In this document: positions 25,927-35,153 of the stretch, in pieces
How the letters are laid out: each line of letters opens with the position of its first letter
Numbering within the stretch: position 1 is the stretch's first letter
Origin: Betaproteobacteria bacterium
Lineage (GTDB): Bacteria; Pseudomonadota; Gammaproteobacteria; Burkholderiales; Eutrophovitaceae
Direction of reading: 5' to 3'
Assembly: GCA_020354125.1 (NCBI GenBank)
Contig: CP070643.1
Span: forward strand, 1,335,654-1,372,234
DNA length: 36,581 nucleotides
The notes under the pieces: model-generated
Databases searched by the model: none
Told to the model about the DNA's origin: nothing
The model's input: only the letters and a program-made list of their open reading frames with translations
Made by a program: the position numbers and the translations under genes

Positions 25927-27042
25927 CTAAGGCAAATGCGGCTCACAGAGATAGCTGCGAGTCTGCATCTCGATCAAACGTGAGTGCGTGCGATCGGTCT
26001 CGGTACCACCCAGCGCTTCGGCAAAAATCGCGTCCCAATCACCCTGTGCTGAGATGACGAGCTTGACACGCCGATCGTAGAACTCGTCGACAAGCCAGGT
26101 AAAACGCCGTCGTTCGTTATCGTTGATCCTGGTGAATGGCGGAACATTGGAGATCAGCACCGTGTGGTAGCGTTTCGAGACTTCGATGTAATCGTTCTTG
26201 CCACGCGGCCCGCCACAGATGTCGAGGAAATCAAACCACACCACGCCTTGACTCAGGCGCCTGGTGCCGATTTCACGGCCCTCGATTTCTATTGCATATG
26301 CCGACCCGCCGGGTTCACCGCTCACGTCACAAAAGGTTTTCAGCATCGCCTCTTCGGCTCGCGTATCCGTCGTCGGGTGAAACACGCCGGCCTTTTCCAG
26401 CGAAGCGAGGCGGTAGTCGGTACCGGAATCAATATTGACGACACTCATATGTTGCATGATCAGATCGATCGCTGGCAGAAACTGGGCGCGTTGCAGGCCG
26501 TGCTCGTAGAGTGATTCCGGATGCCAGTTGGCGGTGGTCACCAACACCACGCCACGCTCGAATAACGACTCGAGTAACAGCCGCATGATCATCGCGTCAC
26601 CGATATCGGTGACGTGAAACTCATCCAGGCATAGCAGCGTGCTTTGCTCGGCAAGTTCGTGTCCGACAACTCGCAGTGGACTGGCCTGCCCCTGCAAGTC
26701 GCGCAATCGATAGTGCACACCCTGCATGAACCGGTGAAAATGCAGCCGCTGCTTGCTCTGGAACGGCACGGATTCGTAGAACACGTCCATCAGGAAGGTT
26801 TTTCCCCGTCCGACACCGCCCCAGAAATAGATACCTCGTAGTTGTGGTTCACGCCGGAATAAACGCCTCAACAAGCCCGCTCCACGTTGCGCCTCAATCA
26901 GTTGCTGATACAGGCGGTCTAGTTCCTTGCTGGCACGCAGTTGCGCGTCATCGAGCTGGTAGTTGTGGCGCTGTGCGGCACGTTGCGCATGATCGAGAAA
27001 CGAGTCCTGCTGCGCCTCGCTCCTGTACGCCGCGAATGACAT
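25927..27042 (-). CDS. zapE: ZapE/AFG1-family ATPase
   Basis: A 371-residue AFG1-like P-loop ATPase. Walker A GGVGRGKT is at 75-82 and Walker B LLCLDEFHV at 136-144. TTANWHPE and the C-terminal DDRRV-like segment (EFYDRRVKL) fit the family. In E. coli ZapE is a divisome-associated ATPase that acts on the Z-ring; mitochondrial homologues are linked to respiratory-complex quality control. It lies 16 bases after lpd, so it is transcribed with the TCA-cycle genes. The start is ATG at 27042, preceded by AGGGG. Confidence 0.94.
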   Translation of the reverse strand: MSFAAYRSEAQQDSFLDHAQRAAQRHNYQLDDAQLRASKELDRLYQQLIEAQRGAGLLRRLFRREPQLRGIYFWGGVGRGKTFLMDVFYESVPFQSKQRLHFHRFMQGVHYRLRDLQGQASPLRVVGHELAEQSTLLCLDEFHVTDIGDAMIMRLLLESLFERGVVLVTTANWHPESLYEHGLQRAQFLPAIDLIMQHMSVVNIDSGTDYRLASLEKAGVFHPTTDTRAEEAMLKTFCDVSGEPGGSAYAIEIEGREIGTRRLSQGVVWFDFLDICGGPRGKNDYIEVSKRYHTVLISNVPPFTRINDNERRRFTWLVDEFYDRRVKLVISAQGDWDAIFAEALGGTETDRTHSRLIEMQTRSYLCEPHLP

Positions 27043-27058
27043 ACGAGTTCAGCCCCTG

Positions 27059-28486
27059 CTACAGACTCAAGAACCGCTTGTCTACTCCAAGCGCCGCTTC
27101 GTGCATGGCTTCGGAAAGGGACGGATGGGCGTGGACGATGCGCGCGACATCTTCAGCGGTGGCGCCAAACTCCATCGCAATGACGGCTTCGGAAATGAGC
27201 TCTGATGCAAACGGGCCAAGAATGTGCACGCCAAGAATGCGGTCGGTATGTGCGTCGGCCAGCATTTTCACGAAGCCGGCGGTTTCCCCGAGCGCGCGCG
27301 CGCGGCCACTGACAATAAACGGAAACTGCCCACTGCGATATTCGACGCCATCGGCTTTCAGTTGCTGTTCGGTGCGCCCCACCCAGGCGATCTCCGGCGA
27401 GGTATAGATCACCCATGGAATATGTTCCAGATTGACGTGCCCATGCTGGCCGACGATGGTTTCCGCCACCGCCACGCCTTCTTCGGATGACTTGTGCGCC
27501 AACATAGGGCCTCGCACCACGTCGCCGATGGCATAGACATTTGGCGCGTCGGTGCGATTGCGATCATCGACCTCAATGAAACCGCGCTCATCGACTTTAA
27601 CGCCGACGCTGTCCAGCCCCAGTTCCGTTGTGTTTGGAACACGCCCGATTGCGACGACCAGCCGGTCAAACTCCATCTTGGTGTCGGAACCCTCGTGTTC
27701 GAACTGCACCGTTACTGCCTTTTTCCCGGCTCTCACCGCGCTGATCTTGCAACCGAGTCTGATGTCCAGACCAATGCTCTTGGTAAAGATGCGCCACGCT
27801 TCTTTGGCAATGCCTTCATCAGCCGCACCAAGAAAAGTCGGCAGCGCCTCAAGTATGGTGACCTCTGATCCGAGCCGCTTCCACACGCTGCCCATTTCCA
27901 GGCCGATCACACCAGCACCGATGACGCCGAGCCTTGGCGGGACTTCTTCGAAAGACAGCGCACCGACGTTGTCGCAAACACGAACATTGTCCACCTTCAC
28001 GCCGGGAATCTGCCTTGGTAACGACCCCGTAGCAATGATTACATTAGCGGCACTGACCGTTTCGCTGCCTTCCTTGCCTTTGACTTCGATCTGGTATGAC
28101 TGTCCGCCACCGATCAGACGCCCGTGGCCGTGCATCGAAGTCACTTTGTTCTTCTTGAACAGCATCCCGATGCCGCCGGTGAACTGCTGCACGATCTTGT
28201 CCTTACGCGCCAGCATTGCCGCAACATCGAGCGAGACGTCTCGCGCCTTGATCCCGTGGTCCTCAAACTTGTGCAGCACACGCTCGTAATTCTCGGACGA
28301 CTCGAGCAATGCCTTTGAAGGAATACACCCGACGTTGAGGCAGGTGCCGCCCAGGCTCGGTTTGCCCTCGGCTGACTGAAAGTCATCGATACAGACCGTG
28401 TTCAGCCCAAGCTGGGCAGCGCGGATTGCCGCGATATAGCCACCCGGGCCGGCACCAATCACCGCTACATCAAACTCTTTAGCCAT
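27059..28486 (-). CDS. lpdA: dihydrolipoyl dehydrogenase (E3)
   Basis: A 475-residue flavoprotein disulfide reductase, the E3 subunit that reoxidises dihydrolipoamide with NAD. The FAD motif GAGPGG is at 11-16, the redox disulfide at C49 and C54 ([13 protein letters not shown]), the NAD motif at [12 protein letters not shown], and the catalytic H454-E459 dyad in AHPSLSE. It lies directly after sucB (92 bases), and serves the 2-oxoglutarate dehydrogenase complex. Length and motifs are normal. Confidence 0.96.
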   Translation of the reverse strand: MAKEFDVAVIGAGPGGYIAAIRAAQLGLNTVCIDDFQSAEGKPSLGGTCLNVGCIPSKALLESSENYERVLHKFEDHGIKARDVSLDVAAMLARKDKIVQQFTGGIGMLFKKNKVTSMHGHGRLIGGGQSYQIEVKGKEGSETVSAANVIIATGSLPRQIPGVKVDNVRVCDNVGALSFEEVPPRLGVIGAGVIGLEMGSVWKRLGSEVTILEALPTFLGAADEGIAKEAWRIFTKSIGLDIRLGCKISAVRAGKKAVTVQFEHEGSDTKMEFDRLVVAIGRVPNTTELGLDSVGVKVDERGFIEVDDRNRTDAPNVYAIGDVVRGPMLAHKSSEEGVAVAETIVGQHGHVNLEHIPWVIYTSPEIAWVGRTEQQLKADGVEYRSGQFPFIVSGRARALGETAGFVKMLADAHTDRILGVHILGPFASELISEAVIAMEFGATAEDVARIVHAHPSLSEAMHEAALGVDKRFLSL

Positions 28487-28578
28487 AGTGAAACTTTCAG
28501 TCAGGAAGATGCCAGGCCCGAAGCCGAACAGCCAAAACCATCACCTCGCAGCAGGCTTGCCTTCGACACGGACTGCGA

Positions 28579-29838
28579 TCAGAGATCGAGCAACAGCGTC
28601 GACGGATCCTCCAGCGCATCCCTGATTGCGATCAGAAACAGCACTGCTTCGCGCCCGTCGATGATGCGATGGTCATAGGACAACGCCAGGTAGTTCATCG
28701 GTCTGATGACGATCTGGCCATCCTCCACCACCGGGCGTTCCTTGGTTGCGTGGATACCCAGGATCGCCGATTGCGGCGGGTTGATGATCGGTGTCGACAG
28801 CATCGAACCAAACACGCCGCCGTTTGAAATCGAAAACGTGCCACCGGTCAGTTCCTCAATCGTCAGCTTGCCGTCCTGAGCGCGTTTGCCGAAATCCGCG
28901 ATCTGCTTTTCGATATCGGCAAAACTCATCTGGTCAGAATTGCGCAAAATCGGCACCACCAGGCCACGCGGGCTGCCAACCGCCATGCCGATATCGAAAT
29001 AGCCGTGGTAGACGATATCGTCACCGTCAACCGAAGCGTTGACCACTGGGAATTTTTTCAGTGCCGCAACCGTCGCCTTGACGAAGAACGACATGAATCC
29101 CAATTTCACACCGTGTTCTTTCTCGAAGCGCTCACGGTACTTGCGTCGCAAGTCGATCACCGGCTGCATGTTCACTTCATTGAACGTCGTCAGAATCGCA
29201 GCATTCGACTGGGATTCGAGCAACCGCTCGGCAACACGCTTGCGCAGCCGCGACATTGGCACGCGCTGTTCCGGCCGGTCGCCAAGAACCTGATCGACGT
29301 TCACCGGCGACGGGGCGCGGGCAGCCGGCTTGACTTCCGCTGGTGCAGGGGGTGCCGCTTTTTCCGCGGCCTTGACGTCCTCTTTGGTCACTCGACCGCC
29401 ACGGCCGGTGCCTTTGAGCGCGCTTGCGTCGAGACCTTTCTCAACAGCCAGCTTGCGCGCCGCCGGCATCACGACCACGTTCTCGCTCGCTGCAGCCGCA
29501 GCAGTTGCGGCCGCCGCCGGTACCGCCTGCGTCGGCGCCACTGGTTTCGCTGCTGCCTTCTCTGGCACTGGCGCCTTGGCAGCACCTGCCGGCGCTTTCG
29601 CTTCAGTATCGATTTCGGCGATCACTTCATTGGCTTCAACAGCGTCACCGTCAGCCTTGACGATCTTGGTGATAACGCCGGAGTCCGGCGCCGGCAGTTC
29701 AAGTACAACCTTGTCCGTCTCGATATCGATGAGGTTTTCGTCGCGTTTGACGAAATCACCTTCTTTCTTGTGCCACGACAACAACGTGGCTTCCGAGACC
29801 GATTCGGACAATGCCGGCACTTTCACTTCGATTAACAT
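28579..29838 (-). CDS. sucB: dihydrolipoyl succinyltransferase (2-oxoglutarate dehydrogenase E2)
   Basis: A 419-residue E2 core of the 2-oxoglutarate dehydrogenase complex. The order is one lipoyl domain (1-76, lipoyl lysine K43 in ETDKVV), an Ala/Pro-rich linker (about 77-115), a peripheral subunit-binding domain (about 120-155, [12 protein letters not shown]) and the acyltransferase domain (about 190-419) with H390 and D394 in DHRIIDG. The N-terminal sequence [17 protein letters not shown] is typical of SucB. It sits between sucA (56 bases) and lpd. Confidence 0.96.
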   Translation of the reverse strand: MLIEVKVPALSESVSEATLLSWHKKEGDFVKRDENLIDIETDKVVLELPAPDSGVITKIVKADGDAVEANEVIAEIDTEAKAPAGAAKAPVPEKAAAKPVAPTQAVPAAAATAAAAASENVVVMPAARKLAVEKGLDASALKGTGRGGRVTKEDVKAAEKAAPPAPAEVKPAARAPSPVNVDQVLGDRPEQRVPMSRLRKRVAERLLESQSNAAILTTFNEVNMQPVIDLRRKYRERFEKEHGVKLGFMSFFVKATVAALKKFPVVNASVDGDDIVYHGYFDIGMAVGSPRGLVVPILRNSDQMSFADIEKQIADFGKRAQDGKLTIEELTGGTFSISNGGVFGSMLSTPIINPPQSAILGIHATKERPVVEDGQIVIRPMNYLALSYDHRIIDGREAVLFLIAIRDALEDPSTLLLDL

Positions 29839-29894
29839 GTTTGCTTTCCCGTGTGGATCAATTAAGCGCGCAAACGCGAAACGCTGCGTTCAAA

Positions 29895-32717
29895 TCAACT
29901 GCCGGTACCGAGCGCCGCGTCGATGACCGCCTTCTGCCGCTGCATGTGCAGTGCGGCATAGCCGCCAGCGGGCGAAGCCGACGAAGCACGCATCGCGTCG
30001 CCGAGTTTCTGATGCGCAAGCAAATGCCGCTCGATGTAATGCTGGATACGGTGCCAAGCGCCCTGATTGGCAGGCTCTTCCTGGCACCATATGACCTCCT
30101 TGGCTTCTTTATAGCGGTCGATTTCCTCCTTGAACGCATCGTGAGGAAACGGATACAACTGCTCGAGGCGAACGATTGCAATATCGTCAATGTCCCGTTC
30201 GCGGCGAGCCGCGGCAAGTTCGAAATAAACCTTGCCGCTGCAGAACACGACTCGTTTTACTTTCGACGGATCAGCCAGCTCGTTGTCTGGAATAACCGTC
30301 TTGTACTCGCCCTCGGCCAGATCCTCGAGGGTCGAAATTGACTCCTTGTGCCGAAGCAGACTCTTCGGGCTGATGAGGATTAAAGGCTTACGGTACGGGC
30401 GGACCATCTGGCGCCGTAAAACGTGGAACATCTGGGCCGGCGTCGTCGGAATGCAGATCTGCATGTTGTAATCGGCAGTCAGCTGCATGTAGCGTTCAAT
30501 GCGGGCTGACGAGTGCTCGGGGCCCTGCCCCTCGTAGCCGTGCGGCAGCATCATGACCAGACCGCAGATGCGGCCCCATTTCACTTCGCCCGATGCGATG
30601 AACTGGTCAATGACGACCTGCGCGCCATTGGCGAAGTCACCGAACTGCGCCTCCCACAGGACCAGTTCGTTCGGTTCCGCGGTGGCATAGCCAAACTCGA
30701 AACCAAGTACCGCCTCTTCCGAAAGGAGGGAATCAATCACCACGAAATCCGGCTGTCCGTCAGCAATGTGCCGCAGCGGAACGTAGACCCCCTCCTCTCC
30801 TTTCTCACGTTTCTGATCATGCAAGACCGCATGACGGTGAAAGAATGTCCCCCGGCCCGAGTCCTGCCCGGAAATGCGAATCGGGTAGCCATCTTTTAAC
30901 AACGATGCGTAGGCGAGGTTCTCGGCCATGCCCCAGTCGAGTGGCAGCTTGCCCTGACCCATGGCACGGCGATCGGCAATGATTTTCTCGACACGCGGAT
31001 GCAGCTCGAATCCAGACGGAATGGTGGTCAGCCGCTCCGACAATGCCTTGAGTTCTTCGATCGGAACGCCAGTGGAAACCTTGTAGGTCCACGGAATATT
31101 CAGATACGGCGCCCAGTTAACTGTGTATGGCGGCTTGAAGTTAGAGAGGATGGTCTTGTTGGTGTGATAACCGGCATCGAGTGCTTCTCGATAAACGCGA
31201 ATCATGTCGTCGGCTTCGGTGTCACCAATCACGCCCTGCTTCTGCAGTTTTTCCGCATAGAGCGAGCGGGTACCGGGATGCTGGCGCACCAGTTTGTACA
31301 TCCAGGGCTGCGTCACCATTGGCTCGTCCTGCTCGTTGTGACCCAGCTTCCTGAAGCAAACCAGATCGATGACGACGTCCTTGCCGAACTCCGTGCGGTA
31401 GTCCAGCGCGATCTCGGTGGCAAAGGCGACCGCCTCAGGGTCGTCTCCGTTGACGTGAAACACCGGTGCATCGATCATTTTCGCAATGTCGGTGCAGTAC
31501 AAAGTCGAACGCACATCGCGCACGTCCGAAGTGGTGAAGCCAATCTGGTTGTTGACGATGATGTGGACCGTCCCGCCAGTGCCATAGCCGCGGGTCTGCG
31601 ACAAGTTGAGCGTCTCCATCACCACGCCCTGGCCGGCGAACGCGGCATCACCATGCAGCAGGATCGGCAACACCTGCCTACCCTCCCGGTCCTTGCGACG
31701 ATGTTGTCTGGCACGCACCGAACCTTCCACAACCGGATCGACAATTTCCAAATGCGACGGATTGAAGGCGAGCGAGACATGCATCGGTCCACCCGGTGTC
31801 ATGACGTCGGATGAGAAACCCTGGTGATACTTCACGTCGCCAGCCGGTAACTGCTCGACTGGCTTGCCCTCGAATTCGGAGAACAGGTCTTTCGGCATCT
31901 TGCCCATGGTATTGACCAGAACATTGAGCCTGCCGCGATGCGCCATGCCGATCACTGTCTCCTGCACGCCCGCTGTTCCCGCCTTTTGCAGCAAATGGTC
32001 GAGCGCAACAATGACGCTTTCGCCACCTTCGAGAGAAAAGCGCTTCTGCCCCACATAGCGGGTGTGCAGGTATTTTTCGAGGGTTTCAGCCGCTGTCACT
32101 CGTTCGAGCAGATGGATCTTCACGTCGTTCGGGAAGTTCGGCTGGCTACGCGGCCCTTCGAATCGCGCCTGGATCCAGCGCTTCTGCTGAACATCGCTGA
32201 TGTACATGTACTCGGCGCCAATTGAGCCGCAATACGTCTCGCGCACTGCGCGCAGTATGTCGCGCAAGGTCATTTGCTCCGGCCCGACCAGCGAACCGCT
32301 GTTGAAAGTCTGATCCATGTCGGCATCAGTGAAGCCGTAGAAGGCAGGATCCAGTTCCTGAATCACCGGCTTGTCCGTTTGCTTCAGCGGGTCGACGTCG
32401 GCGTTGCGCACTCCGAGGAAGCGGTAGGCATTGATCATCTGCAGCACGGCGACCTGTTTTTTCTCCAACGTCACCGCCTGCGTGCCCGCCATGCCGGCTG
32501 CCGCACTGGGCTTGCTTTTCGCGAGCCTAATAAACGACTCAATGACAGGGGCATGAGCGACGTCACGCCCGCCTTCTTCCTGCTGCAACTGATCGAAATA
32601 GCGGCGCCATTCCGGCGCCACTGTTTCCGGATCATCCAGATACGCCTCATACAGCTCTTCGACGAACGGTGCGTTGGCACCGAACAGATACGAATTGCCC
32701 TGCATCTCTTTCATCAT
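29895..32717 (-). CDS. sucA: 2-oxoglutarate dehydrogenase E1 component
   Basis: A 940-residue thiamine diphosphate-dependent E1 component that decarboxylates 2-oxoglutarate. Typical features are the N-terminal SYLFGANAPFVEELYEAYL, GMAHRGRLNVL, HGDAAFAGQGVV with the ThDP-binding GD-N pattern, NNQIGFTTS, and the transketolase-like pyrimidine domain with ISGQDSGRGTFFHRHA. Length is close to E. coli SucA. GGGAGA lies seven bases before ATG at 32717. It is preceded by gltA (46 bases) and followed by sucB. Confidence 0.97.
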   Translation of the reverse strand: MMKEMQGNSYLFGANAPFVEELYEAYLDDPETVAPEWRRYFDQLQQEEGGRDVAHAPVIESFIRLAKSKPSAAAGMAGTQAVTLEKKQVAVLQMINAYRFLGVRNADVDPLKQTDKPVIQELDPAFYGFTDADMDQTFNSGSLVGPEQMTLRDILRAVRETYCGSIGAEYMYISDVQQKRWIQARFEGPRSQPNFPNDVKIHLLERVTAAETLEKYLHTRYVGQKRFSLEGGESVIVALDHLLQKAGTAGVQETVIGMAHRGRLNVLVNTMGKMPKDLFSEFEGKPVEQLPAGDVKYHQGFSSDVMTPGGPMHVSLAFNPSHLEIVDPVVEGSVRARQHRRKDREGRQVLPILLHGDAAFAGQGVVMETLNLSQTRGYGTGGTVHIIVNNQIGFTTSDVRDVRSTLYCTDIAKMIDAPVFHVNGDDPEAVAFATEIALDYRTEFGKDVVIDLVCFRKLGHNEQDEPMVTQPWMYKLVRQHPGTRSLYAEKLQKQGVIGDTEADDMIRVYREALDAGYHTNKTILSNFKPPYTVNWAPYLNIPWTYKVSTGVPIEELKALSERLTTIPSGFELHPRVEKIIADRRAMGQGKLPLDWGMAENLAYASLLKDGYPIRISGQDSGRGTFFHRHAVLHDQKREKGEEGVYVPLRHIADGQPDFVVIDSLLSEEAVLGFEFGYATAEPNELVLWEAQFGDFANGAQVVIDQFIASGEVKWGRICGLVMMLPHGYEGQGPEHSSARIERYMQLTADYNMQICIPTTPAQMFHVLRRQMVRPYRKPLILISPKSLLRHKESISTLEDLAEGEYKTVIPDNELADPSKVKRVVFCSGKVYFELAAARRERDIDDIAIVRLEQLYPFPHDAFKEEIDRYKEAKEVIWCQEEPANQGAWHRIQHYIERHLLAHQKLGDAMRASSASPAGGYAALHMQRQKAVIDAALGTGS

Positions 32718-32763
32718 GGCGTTGTCTCCCGGACCTTGTGGTCCAATTCAGCCGTTGTTGCGG

Positions 32764-34065
32764 TCAACTACGCTGCGACATCGGTACGACGTCGCGCTGA
32801 GCCTCGCCGGTGTAGAGCTGCCGTGGCCGGCCAATCTTCTGTTCCGGGTCGGCGATCATCTCCTTCCACTGCGCGATCCAGCCGACCGTTCGGGCCAGCG
32901 CAAAAATGCACGTGAACATGTTGTTCGGGATGCCCATCGCGCGCTGAACGATGCCGGAATAGAAATCGACGTTGGGATACAGCTTGCGTTCGACGAAATA
33001 CTCGTCCTCAAGCGCAATCCGTTCCAGCTCCATTGCCAGCTTGAACAGGCGGTCGTTCTGCAGACCCAGTTCGCCGAGCACTTCGTGACAGGTCTCGCGC
33101 ATCAGCTTGGCGCGCGGATCGTAGTTCTTGTAGACGCGATGTCCGAAGCCCATCAGCCGGAAACCGGAATTCTTGTCCTTGGCTTTCTTGATGTACTCAC
33201 CGACCCGCGACACGTCGCCGATTTCCTCGAGCATTTCGAGGCAAGCTTCGTTCGCGCCGCCATGCGCCGGTCCCCACAGGCAGGCGATTCCAGCGGCAAT
33301 ACAGGCGAACGGGTTGGCACCGGAGGATCCCGCCAGCCTGACGGTCGACGTCGAAGCATTCTGCTCGTGGTCGGCATGAAGGATGAAGATGCGGTCAAGT
33401 GCGCGCACCAATACATCGTTCAGCTCATACTCCTCGGCCGGCACACCAAACAACATGCGCATGAAGTTCGCCGTGTAGGACAGCGAATTGAGCGGATAGA
33501 TGAAGGGCTGCCCCATTGTGTACTTGTACGCCATCGCCGTCAGTGTCGGTATCTTGGCTATCAGCCGGTAGGCGGAGATCTCCCGATGAGCCTCATCATT
33601 GAGGTCGAGCGAGTCGTGGTAGAAAGCGGACAGCGCACCGACCGTACCGACCAGCACCGCCATCGGGTGTGCATCGCGGCGGAAACCGCGGAAGAAATTG
33701 TTGATCTGGTCATGCACCATGGTGTGGCGCGTAACCGTGTTGTCGAACTTGGCCTTTTGCTCTGCGTTGGGTAACTCGCCATTGAGCAACAGATAACAGA
33801 CTTCGAGAAAATCACACTGTTCTGCCAGCTGCTCGATCGGATAACCACGGTAGAGCAGCACACCTTCGTCGCCGTCGATAAAAGTGATCGCGGAACGGCA
33901 ACTACCGGTCGAAAGAAATCCCGGGTCAAAAGTGATTTTCCCGGTCGTGCCCAGCATCGCCCGGATATCGACGGCCTGGGGTCCCAGAGTTCCGGAGAGC
34001 ACCGGAAAATCGCTCCCGGTCGATCCGTCTGCAAAGGACAGTGATGCATTCTCTTTTTTTGCCAT
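32764..34065 (-). CDS. gltA: citrate synthase
   Basis: A 433-residue type II (hexameric, gammaproteobacterial) citrate synthase. Catalytic residues are H268 (GPAHGG), H309 (GFGHRVYKN) and D367 (VDFYSG), with the signature HADHEQNAS around 230-238. The start ATG at 34065 begins [11 protein letters not shown]; a longer frame to 34137 has an unlikely extra 24 residues. It lies 105 bases after sdhE, a gap with a CCGCCC/GGGCGG pair (34110-34123) but no T-tract. The placement between sdh and suc genes links entry into the TCA cycle to succinate oxidation. Confidence 0.96.
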   Translation of the reverse strand: MAKKENASLSFADGSTGSDFPVLSGTLGPQAVDIRAMLGTTGKITFDPGFLSTGSCRSAITFIDGDEGVLLYRGYPIEQLAEQCDFLEVCYLLLNGELPNAEQKAKFDNTVTRHTMVHDQINNFFRGFRRDAHPMAVLVGTVGALSAFYHDSLDLNDEAHREISAYRLIAKIPTLTAMAYKYTMGQPFIYPLNSLSYTANFMRMLFGVPAEEYELNDVLVRALDRIFILHADHEQNASTSTVRLAGSSGANPFACIAAGIACLWGPAHGGANEACLEMLEEIGDVSRVGEYIKKAKDKNSGFRLMGFGHRVYKNYDPRAKLMRETCHEVLGELGLQNDRLFKLAMELERIALEDEYFVERKLYPNVDFYSGIVQRAMGIPNNMFTCIFALARTVGWIAQWKEMIADPEQKIGRPRQLYTGEAQRDVVPMSQRS

Positions 34066-34170
34066 AATGTGCTCTCTATTGAATTGCTTCAAATTGCGTC
34101 GCTCGGGATCCGCCCCCGGGCGGTAAGCGAACAACACGAGGTCAAATCGTTCGCAACCAGCCCGGCATCG

Positions 34171-34398
34171 TCAACGCAGCATACCGACGATCTCGGCACA
34201 GCCGGCGTCATCAGTTTCAGCGCGACCGATAACCAAGTCCCACAAATCATTATCAGGAAGATCGAGCAGCCGCGTCAGCGCGCCTTTCTGCTCCGTCGTC
34301 AGGTGATTGAAGTGGCTTTCGAGAAACTTGTTCAACACGAGATCCAGTTCCAGTAGCCCCCGTCTGCAGTGCCAGCGAATGCGGTCATCCTCGCTCAT
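34171..34398 (-). CDS. sdhE: SdhE, succinate dehydrogenase flavinylation factor
   Basis: A 75-residue SdhE (YgfY/Sdh5) protein, needed to attach FAD covalently to SdhA. The RGxxE motif is R13-G14-L-L-E17 in CRRGLLELD, followed by the expected helical bundle with FLESHF and DLPDNDLWD. It lies 22 bases after sdhB, so it is expressed with the enzyme it matures. Confidence 0.95.
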   Translation of the reverse strand: MSEDDRIRWHCRRGLLELDLVLNKFLESHFNHLTTEQKGALTRLLDLPDNDLWDLVIGRAETDDAGCAEIVGMLR

Positions 34399-34420
34399 CG
34401 AATCTACGACCTGCCGATCC

Positions 34421-35116
34421 TCAAACCATCCGCTTCACCAGCATGTCCTTGATATTGCCAATCGCCTTGGTCGGATTCAGGCCCTTGGGACAGACATCGA
34501 CACAATTCATGATCGAGTGGCAACGGAACAAGCGATACGGATCCTCCAGATCATCCAGCCTTTGACTGCTGGCCTGATCGCGACTATCGGCAAGAAAACG
34601 GTAGGCTTGAAGCAATCCCGCCGGACCGACGAACTTGTCCGGGTTCCACCAGAACGACGGGCACGAAGTCGAACAGCAAGCGCACAAAATACACTCGTAC
34701 AAGCCGTCCAGCTCTGCTCGCTCTTCAGGTGATTGCAGACGCTCCGCATCGGGCGGCGGGTCATTGTTAACCATGTACGGCATCACCGAGTGGTATTGCT
34801 TGAAAAATTGCGACATGTCGACAACCAGGTCGCGAATGACCGGCAGGCCGGGCAGTGGCCGCAGCACCACCGGGGACTTCAGATCAGCCAGCCTGGTGAT
34901 ACATGCCAGTCCGTTCTTGCCATTGATGTTCATGGCGTCCGAACCACATACGCCTTCGCGGCAGGAGCGGCGCAACGACAGCGAATCATCCTGCGCTTTT
35001 ATCCGAATCAACGCATCGAGCAGCATACGATCCGTCGGTTGCAGCTCGATGTCATAGTCCTTCATGTAAGGCTTGGCATCCTTGTCCGGATCAAAGCGAT
35101 AAATTCTGAAAAGCAT
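34421..35116 (-). CDS. sdhB: succinate dehydrogenase iron-sulfur subunit
   Basis: A 231-residue iron-sulfur subunit that carries electrons from FAD to quinone. The 2Fe-2S ligands are C52, C57, D60 and C72 (Asp replaces the third Cys, as in E. coli SdhB). The 4Fe-4S ligands are C142, C145, C148 and C209, and the 3Fe-4S ligands C152, C199 and C205. It follows sdhA by 37 bases. No deviation from the family was seen. Confidence 0.97.
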   Translation of the reverse strand: MLFRIYRFDPDKDAKPYMKDYDIELQPTDRMLLDALIRIKAQDDSLSLRRSCREGVCGSDAMNINGKNGLACITRLADLKSPVVLRPLPGLPVIRDLVVDMSQFFKQYHSVMPYMVNNDPPPDAERLQSPEERAELDGLYECILCACCSTSCPSFWWNPDKFVGPAGLLQAYRFLADSRDQASSQRLDDLEDPYRLFRCHSIMNCVDVCPKGLNPTKAIGNIKDMLVKRMV

Positions 35117-35153
35117 CAGTGCTGTCTTCCTTAACGTCTGGCGATATGCTGGC

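Noticed and set aside
29005..29835. 276-codon plus-strand frame
   Set aside because: It is antisense to sucB, with low-complexity Arg/Phe-rich translation.
32674..33774. 366-codon plus-strand frame
   Set aside because: It is antisense to gltA and the sucA start. Its length comes from codon bias of the real genes.
34110..34123. CCGCCC/GGGCGG hairpin between sdhE and gltA as terminator
   Set aside because: The loop is only two bases at full pairing and no T-tract follows on either strand.
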